DNA of 62,552 bases from JANPLD01 sp031426355 (GTDB lineage: Bacteria > Pseudomonadota > Alphaproteobacteria > Rickettsiales > UBA8987), in assembly GCA_031426355.1 (NCBI GenBank), contig JANPLD010000129.1, forward strand, positions 1-62,552. The letters are read 5' to 3'. The notes under the pieces are model-generated. The model ran no database searches and had not been told where the DNA came from. It saw nothing but the letters and a program-made list of their open reading frames with translations. The translations under genes were made by a program, and so were the position numbers. Numbering within the stretch: the first letter of the stretch is position 1; each line of letters starts with the position of its first letter. Below are positions 24,401 through 28,686 of this stretch, piece by piece.

Positions 24401-25848
24401 CCAAGGTGATTCAGTATCGCGCTAAAACCCTGATTTTTTATATCTGTGCTTGGTAAACCTGTAGGAGTGGTTTTGTAATGAAAATCAAAGTTATCTATTA
24501 GATTCCCATCAGGATTCTTTTGAGGCTCAGGATATAAAAGCCTATCGAGATTCTGCCGAACGCGAAGCTCAATTTCAGCCTTATTCGCCTCATCGGTCGT
24601 ATTCTTCCCGTCTTTATATGATTTAAGCTTTAGTAGGTCAGCATAAAGCACCTCATGGAACTTTCTTTGAGAAAGCCTAATAATCTCTGCCTCTTCTGCT
24701 ATTTGCCTCTGCTGTTGTGCTAACCTATCTTTTTCCTCTATAGCTCTCCTCTTTTTTTCTTTATCTTCTGCTACGGTTTTTGTGGCCATAAGATCCGGTA
24801 AGTCCGGTAGGGAGGGAGACGGGTATTTTGCCGGCATATTTCCCCATGGAACTATATCGCTATAGGCTATCCTGGCTGGTTGCCGTTCTTTAAGTTCAGA
24901 TGGAATGTCATAATATATTCCCGAGGCAGGGAGTTGTATTCTTTTCTCATATGGTATTGGGGTAAAATTGCCTGGTTCCGCAAGCCTTTTCATTATACCT
25001 TTAGGTGTATCGACAAGAGGGTCTATTGGAATTACCACAGATGGCAGACCTTGAACTTTCTCGAGGGGCGCATTTGGGTTATTATTATCTTTTCTGTAGA
25101 ATTCTATTAACCATACAGGTTGGTTATCTTGGAATTCTATCCCAATAACGGCAGAATCCGCTATTCTTATCCCCGGGTTACTGGCAGCAATATGTAAATT
25201 AGCAAAATATCCCTGGATGTCCCTCATGCCCATTAGTTTATCAGTAGCAAATTCCGCTAGTTGAGCATCGGTAATATAGTTAGCCTTTAAACATGCCAGA
25301 ACTTCAATGACAAACGCATTATCCTGGTGAGCGCTTATGAATTTGAGAGTTCTACTTTTCTTATCCCTGTAAAGCTTCTTAAGGTAATTATCAAATTTAC
25401 CCTGAGCTTTAATTATCGCTTGTCCGCGCGTATCCGGCTTATTTTTAGCCTCCTGTAGCTCCTGGTGCAACCGCTCCAATTTTTTAAAATCGGAAATGTC
25501 TGCCTGTTGAAGATAATTACCGTCACCTTTTTCAGTCTTGGATATTATTCCGGTTCTTACAGAATGGGCATCAATATCTTTCATGATTGCCAGGCGTTCA
25601 GCTTCGGAATTATATTCCACATAGCTGTCTGCACCGGCATATTTAATGTTGCTGTTATTCTTGTCGTAGAAATACAGGAATATTTTCCCCTTTACTTTAT
25701 TATTGTCAGGTGCCGTTTCTGAAGATGAACTCTCTACACGCTGATCGTAATATGAATAGGTTACGGCCTTCCCTGCAACTCCATCGAACATCTCTTTAAT
25801 TTTATTTTCCGGTGGAGCTATTCCATCTCTAAAATCATCAAATGCCAT
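6406..25848 (-). CDS. Giant 6480-aa multidomain protein: ankyrin, PcfJ-like, zincin, HAD, coiled coils
   Basis: One uninterrupted frame with a GGGGA Shine-Dalgarno before the ATG and no signal peptide. Approximate domains are: beta-rich modules 50-300; charged helix 350-380; ankyrin repeats 690-1060 (NNLEGVKGALKAGANPN, ETIKLFVEAGADITV); PcfJ-like segment 1270-1360 (RRMGTCIGGKATDADRGEYF); zincin with HEYWH at 1928-1932 and candidate third ligand Glu1999 or Glu2003 (REALVETGGYY); HAD-like domain with DFDGTL from residue 2652 and an IIASGDP motif; beta modules 2800-3700; helical block 3816-4600; Gly-rich part 4700-4900; coiled coils about 5480-5900; low-complexity tail. Gly/Pro linkers near 1630, 3610, 3816 and 4605 separate the blocks. 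The mix resembles polyvalent proteins of phages and conjugative elements, or secreted effectors. Overall function is unknown. Confidence 0.85.
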   Translation of the reverse strand: MAFDDFRDGIAPPENKIKEMFDGVAGKAVTYSYYDQRVESSSSETAPDNNKVKGKIFLYFYDKNNSNIKYAGADSYVEYNSEAERLAIMKDIDAHSVRTGIISKTEKGDGNYLQQADISDFKKLERLHQELQEAKNKPDTRGQAIIKAQGKFDNYLKKLYRDKKSRTLKFISAHQDNAFVIEVLACLKANYITDAQLAEFATDKLMGMRDIQGYFANLHIAASNPGIRIADSAVIGIEFQDNQPVWLIEFYRKDNNNPNAPLEKVQGLPSVVIPIDPLVDTPKGIMKRLAEPGNFTPIPYEKRIQLPASGIYYDIPSELKERQPARIAYSDIVPWGNMPAKYPSPSLPDLPDLMATKTVAEDKEKKRRAIEEKDRLAQQQRQIAEEAEIIRLSQRKFHEVLYADLLKLKSYKDGKNTTDEANKAEIELRVRQNLDRLLYPEPQKNPDGNLIDNFDFHYKTTPTGLPSTDIKNQGFSAILNHLGYAEESRLIEIHEKALKDLNEASLKGASYFTFLDPAKTKYDNQVRVRVQIHDAECETIQEPGKSSYKVYTFFTPTTKVKEAQSIIISHARKFNMEEMTDEIKIRSYFTKYKPAYYKIYVINETNIQLQFFDADKKSIKKSGNITPKIFERKFSNKEELEKYKALIEGVAEKQLCFNIPIVGSGMPLHHGIMQSKDMGAPTGVSLSVPEKDAELIKSIEENNLEGVKGALKAGANPNVKIGKDPVINIALEKALESKNWDIVEAILEYNVDTSMRGRKYNSAFEMVMSQLEYHKFSSGYSIENEDACNRNLVKITEKASDLSSYYTYPNSKPMQQAIKLHRNDVVAILIGKKGVDINFNDFIAGVDPYVAYNYVQYALINKNPKAAELLLDAGATPWVREQSPYMNTLQSAIDLYYNDIAKKMVVLGAGINTPCYKEYPLGFAILRFNNEMAEFFISRNADLTLINQDYKRTFLHMAEFSQNTEILKILIQKYKELGLSLEPKNSYGETPLFQAAEENKNNYNIETIKLFVEAGADITVKKGDRSLYDVAWEVKKYKTGGDYKSTELLYYLITNPNAPLEERIRVSQDNPEFKPYTEDYIVKNSGLAIPDKSNYGKVGEVYEYAAFLNVVRKTENLIGEIIDNYSSLGQEKIRASIIQKFVRNIYETNGNNWVKASNEVNRFSDDKVADIKDMIHYATNLIMMPEYIATESRRQEFDKSRVWVEKLRNINALNLLDKLFLERKMSLTAIQEISDSWHSKIYNVEDLTRVIIPKGSWHAVMKSGGEKDENGFYKTPNDNIIFKEVTNSQELLDIGRRMGTCIGGKATDADRGEYFIFAFYNKEKQPIATARFTKSRDNKLVLEELTDINNHKVFKHGERAVFDWFMEEIKQGKISIDFSQTGNVIPQSQRKSMTPSEEVAELCGFPVKGGVKNEKGTVFEINYWDRAVQTLASQPDTRVVNNFAETKNPPIIRSEPVIGPDGKTVVDPAVYIFSNTDRKVGINAQQFLEDSGLKMLAWKNLDIVTESDFSRHITYPDIDRKMDGITKFLRENKKPGNIYNIINHDEASMIIEIFTADGMKEAEYNVPFTRDEKPILEKHIKTIAYEFIILTESEKLEFEKAKGQTVKEVTGKPDRRQLSRDTEKGGGGGAGEGPIERPENVIQKIKEKLVKAYDNDARLYNNDAQESKNIHNRLLRNLDRYIIVNPDYIPYSLLLRAKQFIAASFKNGERDVFNEIHGIIENTGAYEKQVIDSQKITEEQAADPRFVEILGKVKEKFTFYEGGHKIYVYNKIDTSGKNYHFLYSDKPIEGKTPILTVEAESLEFKAYKDSFIKALTEAGTAEKKSAMRGIYASGTLMDIEKNYLPALNKKIKADQRYKDTVEKTSILIASQIYNQSPEFQEIFLNQSNDTYFTFISADRIPKDFLGIFYTQSNKIYFESPFSLQTLFHEYWHNLDHLYLNLVLSENLLSKNANWVDAVNMAKTNLLMKKLFSGTDISNADPISEHAFRPTYSGEQSYREALVETGGYYSYYKSEFNGDEAKIEEAMKNVSGESGLWEAFKAYIMPEANRITKNAIDIYNGTIVPDEKILEKVQVIHAPFELTQEYDFFIPISELTAEKKLHLESYLRNKGIKFHYENNFQYEKFSTEYIAINNWEYEGSMDNESNRRFIEILNQDNITVNFQKINLAGLPVSDGGFNKGFPKHDIMPEKLLKIDITSLPTDQAKALMLAIDSQGKYGQLTKEGGEYFLTISEDKYAELTDPARSVAVESLVGDDFINEFPNYDPKKVRILEVGVVGKNEVMPVDLNKLMQEVLALADAYAKELDFGKKKEIEAGLKDKIKILNAQLPQDAEKEKALLDGNKSQLQEGIKNNFSDYFMTPRDDLASFECKISGFKLVFANLTPETKAAIQPALKEFLSKFRDRINWKGDENIKRNYAIFDFIIDVGPDSLEAMITHDMKSYAGIYKDDRKTEGYSAEMGVKLMEYFFKSMERFYPDAAKFSPSGNAATQTQNAGDLRRGEFASTFYNFLSIDMGDAAPFAIRELFKNSPEYTSAIKYMDKVMANAEAFKTGDCKVIKEYLTGNKTREEFFKWVVDNNIYINSDSGYFKKMLMHLMTQESWGDKTAAQKYLADLEKANQSNRVARINAVTLDEFYVKLASQVAAKPVKNGIIVDFDGTLFIDGEIRPNLLKFLALAKESGLEIIIASGDPESAKRKAAELGIDFPVISKTTAFTENWLLYIDTENERGYNNQGFLSVNDLPVEDNISEEYVKDKLRNAGGKPAVNKSLTSGPGEIKEMITSGARAGNEDNIRKDIEQVKAKGAERFVIYTNEAEHSDNKKLYLSYFDKDGFSIGERVEYKISKKLALQSLENNAIAYATSLGLLQEKHCKKGRNLTEEIHYCFTLGKNNGGVHFEVKYEAGSATISFYKGKTDGYSRISVGEYGTYKIDIGDKTETQFNDEVNKVNSRKDINLSGPRLEINRGGRPVTKIDLIGEHFLEAEANGAKGYKMRVNRNGKYIFVFFLKSESDQLKNAVTSERYRVDKVDMHGFVEEFNIQAQDLGFKNYTNNLVIETITNEEESLYKPVIQKATQYSKNDTYQIPKITGGELGSQKAYFFGANNILVTTGEKEAHITKTSSNPVIYVRSNVSSDNTQVSAQIDIDKINTLINRELAAHPEYNLDKRAIVARNFANEYLQNNIDGILAQFSPTQIENEEVEIFLIRPSQAEAPNDALNTYNGILSDILGVKATDINHSGVLFFGKNFSPEFNNGLTEKGLEGDAKFNGWLEKQRVAKTDNPNLTYSFNMEGSDAEEFLSETYKIVGEKTRVANMSIKGQSVFARFPYEPDKTPGDGAEFIRQLYDEYIKLIELRKQVLSQPGRQNELDTAENHYKEGLKDLYENRKDVFLPQVEAHSDRKFRNEINEYIEKEYPADFADSHDKAWVSSCVESFRESLARSNTDPDYIGFNIDKEGDKYSVKVYLVNFETRAKQVQSYSFNNQYEASQFVENSLPVARTHDYVTVSPDCTSPFNIYKGRSDLHKLILDCSALADIGFYNIVEQKDGFITIQLYDKNEQPVKFRDKTGSNEFLLKTINLENDNATAVQKELELYRIEPYNETRSAQKRSALGLGQGQKGQQALEGTNEVNTALVIDAKVSERPPFQHYLRAALSQVEFNDRQSSPRDVRPPNGADLSIVEYDGEKEVKEGAPHWKIVYCHKEFNGSKDISKIDTVYIPMDIADVVNPDTIKILMAAVTNSTKTNLIPNYVIYTDSSGKAHRYGDYKKKDAVSPPIPEEYIAMVRGNEDTGSAKEVGTRSGPLGGQNAKGQTPTGLHDNQGGGTGQERDEDFEKLKDLYQKIKKAHLAGDSVEDEARKEFRKYLHDWVIAKGNGNQAEQIAKEEELFDKILKTNEPDFAKEYIECVQNDIKTFYVKDPDLKNEFSEKIIPGLVRLANEYLSEKDLDKKIEITQKLAEYINCINELEPDGTTKRFNHYCLSNLASELSLNDKNLAAIDFLLTGKTGIPTIEYTSAEAVNALCSISGFATSSKSLSKFTRLFLDKNIVTAGDFVTHSMDKNLTGMDAEVVEILREIYGQDLELFNRITADIPDKWFQANLKVAAGILSVYNSGDIVPNDLMFFKAYLSRVKEIPTEDIEEITKATGEWVKALSSVIADSKKPLKYGTDNILDVADIAELSEIYYSIEFIDWIQTIGFEGVEAAEKLSIDEIKERLDKGSYLDFSASEIDDESFSIPDLKEELKLYANMFRNNEPEFTRELNRLIAHYEVIPSRFEVLMGNIDYLRIHGRTIDKDIIGSLKYEKVPEGELIEEANKLTGQNYRKRFLENNIDDIIHGRSQVDENLLPFLKRYKVLPDEVVYLIPPSKLNEYIDEVIQYWNESGITKAEKAVIIHEGLLERALKGSHENRQDKNYDPEKFAYNHALILLLEENGHRQEITVIEREIGLGQWDSARELIGDLILHPEAPNADEVYLHAISKIGSNLDQEISPEFLKTLFSVEKGEYSEEQLLEIKDLYRKAREIFEKTVSENIHNNLLVIELEMIWHANIIPEFTDTTGKLYSDIRAKAIELKGQDGFYTPEKALAGAREGINGRGTNNKGTLPNNKGAKFSKDSDMPGSGGTPDSKPGQPGAKSVAERVSEDEDDIMVSIALGSRTVVNIPLPVLREYADWSNLDENAKREWVEAHESEILGEKETELAWAIKAARDLYQENGIKVDPWSVAELDPLLYQHQHKQTIKMSGVSQVDTSSIWGGSNGKMLMYGVSGVDGKLGSGWFPWGQAVEGLLELTEANNSEERNFKEAGKGWKAAGNHSLSMAGAMYLAGKEHVGSAVAGSFSRRNITTGAGRVTGAIVENKFYARFAYALEGYSVIFHAGMKAEILRGGILGQYGHLDKKSELEIHIIDGAESLGYLGAFAKYGTKGFGLTDVLVGIGGELTVGGGIMYPDQVKGSVTGMLFNYFGPGKYRLPLDLHDYGRKGFMGPYMDPMPDRYGSSSDSGLEWVKNKIMRPWIEPNNNNMLPGNPFLAKEMSIIDKEATRVSHEMFKAAKVLKFQAKPLKINDLGSGGIFESVVVDFTDGKPLETRTSIGQEIYKDDAEVYYYFSGATGQRMQIPNGKVTALDKMVDDRILKAMMDHYNAPIDAAGDIPALIADKIGIVNLRNYSGIDLVEVRPGSNNRSSIVKIALHNRNADNYVLVDKDHPAAMVMEFEIYNPQNRINFKTDEYGHKTYDYYASNKDGAGFLNSIAFGLNASLKEKGIDKQIKVAPSELELDGKGYKQTGRFADLTSPLPYGGYVVGGNTKITHDAFYLTPKQYKELEARGAVKKGIFEYRGWNEAVQKDIDDEEKQKLGGVLLKRNEGKWEWTDSEGKLHYDINPSSYLQYRKKTWDNVHGLLDDKKAVVIINADNQMFWPANKFDFINIPAGAKVTIGEVPVNKNSLGIAVKITLNDKTETIYLYRQENYGIDEVTKNIENNNKSNKVTPVVDKGSWAAIDYENEQKRIKSEEQARSKAQKAYDKFRENYTALDKEIGKFKAKSFDAADSLAEKILSSLNQNSLDNELIEKFRVGIYDVTSSEKYEKETLVKLKAKLDDLKKQENEVFKKDPLANSYYEKQRKINIEEINQCIGIIDKYIERNYSDHTLAKSLTKMLEDAENGIEIYRLYCKTDEIIGESKNQDDVQKYLLNIDEVAALQSNQKNWLIVKADLEALQEIRSGKRERYSLNPINVFRDEYEELLEKYELNGKFDFVIDSEIKKRLEAVKKEIVNIELDKTLRQKEIEQFLGLEEYQKTVTKYRELVENLNRLSSAPEIDEAEIVKAREAIKIEQIALEDERKKIRYDKERLVKNEEDLSKVFIRSTDAFSKGIISSYILDIELLLAYGNIALETIYQDIKLAEDASLQAEQNIQSRRTRVIIEGEEGKPNCRERVLYIDTEGRLTRVMEYKGGTLVKSQQWEDEATRPALKDKEGNVITTFEDINYSPYPEDKKGIKKEEPVLKDGIPKVRKFNPHKGDIKTRTKRITSNDERQPTLYEANIAFDNSAYSSVNLEDIMNGNEMIVETNTGVVVFSSDNKNMPNASELPGKSNNVTTSTDSTPGELQVTAQGYKWPEKIIPGVTSNAPSPVINGIKIENYKSPDAEMHVAQLEALPQADLALVISAQEIKVADLKEIETLPNNQALTSGGAVLTVSTTVPDSGTSETRTSKALERLKAPVLAVTHTSIPNIRKPVLTDKKNDVSDGNTRVSDKKVSAIKTLSTNKDLPTAPEGIANTYKSSASEAGNIAALLAGSGIVIHGNITEPEIAEGISDAANIAAGLLMGNFTTENNLFNPTDNIDNLQEIAGSIQKMEDLDKLTKDNIENFLFRAVPSLSVINDSNPGHITVNTNLEKPVSIYAEAFLKLVMINMSDEDRNAMIRDGTLAQTIDELMHREYLEIAKAVASAAPEMFDGIPDVDLDPANLAKLGDLTWEEFRESALSNIQEKLNTVNATGLIVPKSRGK

Positions 25849-26059
25849 TTAATCCCCATTTATTTGGTATATATGCAAAGCAGATTATCAAAGTTATATT
25901 AACCAAAAGTTAATATTATTAATAATATTAGGTGTGTTGCTTTAATACAACGGTAATTATGGCATTGTCAATTGCTCAGTTTAGCTGTAACTCAGGTTCA
26001 ACCTAAGATTAACTAATTCAAATTCAACGCAAACGCTCTGGTACCAAGCTTTTCTTTAT
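25849..26059. promoter_or_regulatory. Upstream region of the giant gene
   Basis: An AT-rich stretch of about 210 bases with tandem TTAATATTATTAATAATATTAGG-like runs (25907-25932). It must hold the promoter of the giant gene, but I see no convincing -35/-10 pair. The right end joins abruptly to the HTH-gene repeat copy at 26060. Confidence 0.3.
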
Positions 26060-26321
26060 AGATCTATGAGATTAAGATTTCTAGCTCCTGATATTATTGA
26101 GGCAATATTTGAAGGGTATCAACCAGCTGATCTGACCGTATTAAAATTATTCGCTGTCAAAGAGCTTGACTGGAATAAGTAACGCAAACAACTTTCATTC
26201 TCTTAAGCCTCCGTATTTTGGATAATTGCCAATCTGGGGTAATAAAAACCTAACCTTAAAATGCTTATTTTCTAAATTTCTCAGTAAATATTCCCTGTTG
26301 ATTGATACACTGGGAATTTAG
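26060..26321 (+). repeat. Truncated copy of recombinase-partner HTH gene tail (direct repeat, copy A)
   Basis: This stretch is nearly identical to 29215-29493. The coding part (RSMRLRFLAPDIIEAIFEGY, then QPADL) is the last ~50 codons of an HTH protein related to the one at 5583-6032. Here it has no upstream half and an in-frame TAA after LDWNK, so it is a pseudogene. The non-coding tail keeps the TTCCCTG...CTGGGAA inverted repeat. Together with copy B at 29215 it forms a directly oriented pair about 3.15 kb apart. Confidence 0.8.
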
Positions 26322-26680
26322 ACCTTAAAGTTTTCCGTGATGATGGAAGCTTTAAACTGGTAACTGATTACCTACTGGAAAGTATTGCTTACAAGTTAAG
26401 ACACGCATGCGATGCTTGTTGCTTATTAAGCAAATATGAATCCGGTGAAATTCAAGCGGCTGATTTTGTCTATAAAACTGGCAAGGTAAAAATTGGTATA
26501 GAGAAGGATAAGGAAGGCAAATACGCAGATAAGAATAAGGTTCTGGATTATGTAAAAAAGTCAGATGAGTTCGCAAAAGCTGCACAAGCTAAAGAGAAGG
26601 ACGAGCCTATCGATGACTCGATCGCTTTTGCCTTCATTCTTCCTTTCTTAGGATTAGGCTTATCCTTAATCGGGGGATGA
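26306..26680 (+). pseudogene. Phage DUF669-like protein, C-terminal part
   Basis: A 124-codon open frame without any ATG, ending in TGA at 26678-26680. The residues read as natural protein: DYLLESIAYKLRHACDACCL, then SGEIQAADFVYKTGKVKIGI and KDKEGKYADKNKVLDYV. The pattern of a helix with the early-cysteine region followed by 'GK..KVxIxxDKxGxYxxKNxVxDY' recalls the C-terminal half of phage DUF669-type recombination/replication proteins. The end is hydrophobic (FILPFLGLGLSL). The 5' part was evidently replaced by the HTH-repeat tail. The family assignment is tentative. Confidence 0.45.
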
Positions 26681-26681
26681 A

Positions 26682-26957
26682 ATGGGGTATAATTTTGCAA
26701 ATTTTAATGGCGAAAATAATCCCAACTATAAAACTGGCCTTGCAGCCAAGGGCAATAGGTGCAGCCTTTATAATAGCTGGCAGGGGATGAAACAAAGATG
26801 TTCAAATCCAAATCATCCTAAATATCATAGGTATGGCGGGAAGGGCATTAAGATTCACCCTGAATGGTTAAGTATAAAAAAGTTTTATTTATGGGCTATC
26901 AATAATGGTTGGAAGGAGGGATTAACCCGCCAAATCCTTCAAGCTTTACGCCTGTGA
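26682..26957 (+). pseudogene. AP2/HNH-type phage nuclease, truncated
   Basis: 91 codons beginning one base after the previous stop. LYNSWQGMKQRCSNPNHPKY, then HRYGGKGIKIHPEW and FYLWAINNGWKEGLT match the start of small phage or homing-type endonuclease proteins, which continue with 'IDRID.....Y.P.NCRW'. That catalytic and DNA-binding part is absent. After GLT the frame leaves the family (RQILQALRL) and the DNA continues as a tyrosine integrase fragment in another frame. The gene is therefore a 5' fragment fused at about 26925. Confidence 0.6.
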
Positions 26958-27192
26958 TGAGAAGAAAGCCAACATTAAGGATATTACTTGGCATGATTTA
27001 AGGCGTACTTGCGGCTCAAGGCTTGTTCAGAGGGGTGTAGACCCTTACGTTGTAGCTAGGTTTCTTGGTCATAAATCTATTAAAACCACTGAAAGAAGTT
27101 ACGGACATTTAAGGGTTGAAGATATTCACAGGGCTATAAACTCTGGTGCAAAAAGTGGTGCAGGTATAACGGTTATTAGGGGTGTAAAATGA
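26926..27192 (+). pseudogene. Tyrosine recombinase (phage integrase), C-terminal catalytic fragment
   Basis: A start-less frame of 88 codons following a TAA. WHDLRRTCGSRLVQRGVDPY, then RFLGHKSIKTTERSYGHL contains the H-x-x-R box, the second conserved His (GHKS) and the nucleophilic Tyr (RSYGHL) of integrases. The N-terminal and core-binding domains are missing, so it is inactive. The integrase that would serve the tRNA-Ser element at 29.7-35.5 kb is otherwise absent from the window, and this tail could be its relic. An ATGA overlap opens a further 26-codon frame of no recognised identity. Confidence 0.8.
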
Positions 27193-27324
27193 GAGTAAAT
27201 CTTTTAAGAATGGCTTCTGGCGGTGAGGAGAGTTCAGGCAGTACAATTCTCATTTTCGAATACCCATAAAAATACCCGTAAATATCCATATCTAATAGTA
27301 GAATGGAAAATATTTGCGATTATC

Positions 27325-28431
27325 TCACTTGCTGTCCATCCTATAGCGAGTAGCACGACCTTCTCCCATCTTGGTAATTTTCTTCAAATCTAATAGTTTT
27401 TTAATGCAAGCTTCTACAGTACGTGGCGGGTATCCAAGCTCATCAATCACCTCCTTACGGCTGAACGTGCGTTCACCGAGCTGGTTCACCCAACGCCAGA
27501 GTTCAAGCTGCTTTTCAGAGAGCAAATAATCGATATCATCACCTTCCAGAATTTTAAGTGCTTGCCGAGCTTGTTCGCGTAATATATTTAGAAAATATAT
27601 TAACCAAGTGCTAACATCCTCCTTTTTACTTTTCCAGCTTGCCTGCGACTTGTTCAGTGCGATATAATAGTCTGCTTTCCGCGCTTCAATAACACGCTCG
27701 TGCGAAACAACTGATACAAACTCATAACCACTTTGCAGAAGCATCAGGTTAGTGATCAGACGACTAGTTCTACCGTTACCATCTTGAAAAGGGTGAATAG
27801 CAAGATACTCAAACACAAAATTGGCAATAAGGAGTAGTGGGTGTTTGAAGCTCCGCGTTTTAGCCTCTTCATACCAGGCAAGCAGCTCCTGCATTTCTTT
27901 AGGGGTCAAGTGCGGTGGTGTAGGATCAAATATAATACCCACCACTTTGCCACTCTGATTCTTTGCTTCAACACGGTTTGGACCAAACTTATATTGCCCA
28001 CGATGGCGTTCGTCCTTATCACTGTATTTCAACATATCACGATGAAACTGCAAGATAGTGGATTCCTTCAAGGAAATATCATTATATCTATCAAATATTA
28101 ACTCCAGCATTTCAAGATAACCAGCTACTTCCTGCTCATCGCGGGTTTTGAATTTACGTATACGAAGATTTTTATAGAGTGCTTCCACCTCGCTATCAGT
28201 GAGTTTGTTCCCCTCAATACGGTTCGATGCACCCGTTGATGTCACAATCACCGAGTGGGTAAGGCGTTCTATAGTTTGCGGCAATAATTTTCCGGCAATT
28301 TTCCAACTGTTTTTGACAGCATCAATTTCTGAGATTATACTAAAGACCTTTTCAATTACCTCTGACCCAAGGTTTAACCTCTTAGTTAATCTGTCCTTTT
28401 CAAAGTTCATAATAATCTCACTGTTTACCAT
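27325..28431 (-). CDS. Fic family AMP transferase-like protein (class II)
   Basis: A 368-residue Fic protein. Such enzymes transfer AMP or other NMPs to hydroxyl groups of target proteins. The core motif HPFQDGNGRTSR begins at His213 and is complete. An inhibitory-helix motif [ST]xxxE[GN] (SNRIEGN, Glu73) lies N-terminal to the Fic core, which defines autoinhibited class II proteins. A C-terminal winged helix follows (TFSRKEVIDELGYPPRTVEA), common in Fic/DOC regulators. An internal ATG at 28408-28410 (MNFEKD) is an alternative start. The gene is intact among pseudogenes and is flanked by direct repeats A and B. Repeats around its start suggest self-regulation. Confidence 0.9.
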   Translation of the reverse strand: MVNSEIIMNFEKDRLTKRLNLGSEVIEKVFSIISEIDAVKNSWKIAGKLLPQTIERLTHSVIVTSTGASNRIEGNKLTDSEVEALYKNLRIRKFKTRDEQEVAGYLEMLELIFDRYNDISLKESTILQFHRDMLKYSDKDERHRGQYKFGPNRVEAKNQSGKVVGIIFDPTPPHLTPKEMQELLAWYEEAKTRSFKHPLLLIANFVFEYLAIHPFQDGNGRTSRLITNLMLLQSGYEFVSVVSHERVIEARKADYYIALNKSQASWKSKKEDVSTWLIYFLNILREQARQALKILEGDDIDYLLSEKQLELWRWVNQLGERTFSRKEVIDELGYPPRTVEACIKKLLDLKKITKMGEGRATRYRMDSK

Positions 28432-28457
28432 GTGAGATTATGTGAGATTATGTGAGA
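28411..28457. promoter_or_regulatory. Tandem and inverted TGTGAGATTA repeats at the fic start
   Basis: TGTGAGATTA occurs at 28431-28440 and 28441-28450, with a partial third copy at 28451-28457. An inverted copy, TAATCTCA, lies at 28413-28420 inside the coding start. This arrangement looks like an operator. The winged helix at the C-terminus of the Fic protein is an obvious candidate binder, but that is inference. Confidence 0.5.
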
Positions 28458-28686
28458 AAAGTCAACCTCATCTTTTTCTAATACAAGATACAAAATTTCT
28501 TTTTAAGAGTATTTGTATTTTACGACTGGCGAGCTGAATGACTCAATAGCAAAACTCTGAGGAGACATTAATGGAAATTAGTTCTATTTTTGATCACGCC
28601 TGTTAACAAAGAAATAACAACGGCTATTCAAGTTGATAACCATTTTTTTGTGTTATCATTAGGAGTTTCAACCTGTTTACAAGTTA
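28458..28686. other. Intergenic region between fic and the RelA-like chimera
   Basis: Roughly 230 AT-rich bases between the divergent fic and RelA-like genes. It presumably holds both promoters. I see no RNA gene or further repeat in it. Confidence 0.3.

Noticed and set aside
6406..25848. Nonribosomal peptide synthetase, RTX toxin or surface adhesin as explanation for the giant gene
   Set aside because: There are no adenylation/condensation motifs, no nonapeptide GGxGxD repeats, no signal peptide and no anchoring or autotransporter domain.
27325..28431. fic as part of a classical two-gene toxin-antitoxin pair
   Set aside because: No separate small antitoxin ORF lies upstream or downstream. 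The inhibitory motif SNRIEG is within the protein itself (class II).
28431..28457. CRISPR array
   Set aside because: The repeats at the fic start are 10 bp and contiguous with no spacers. No cas genes are in the window.
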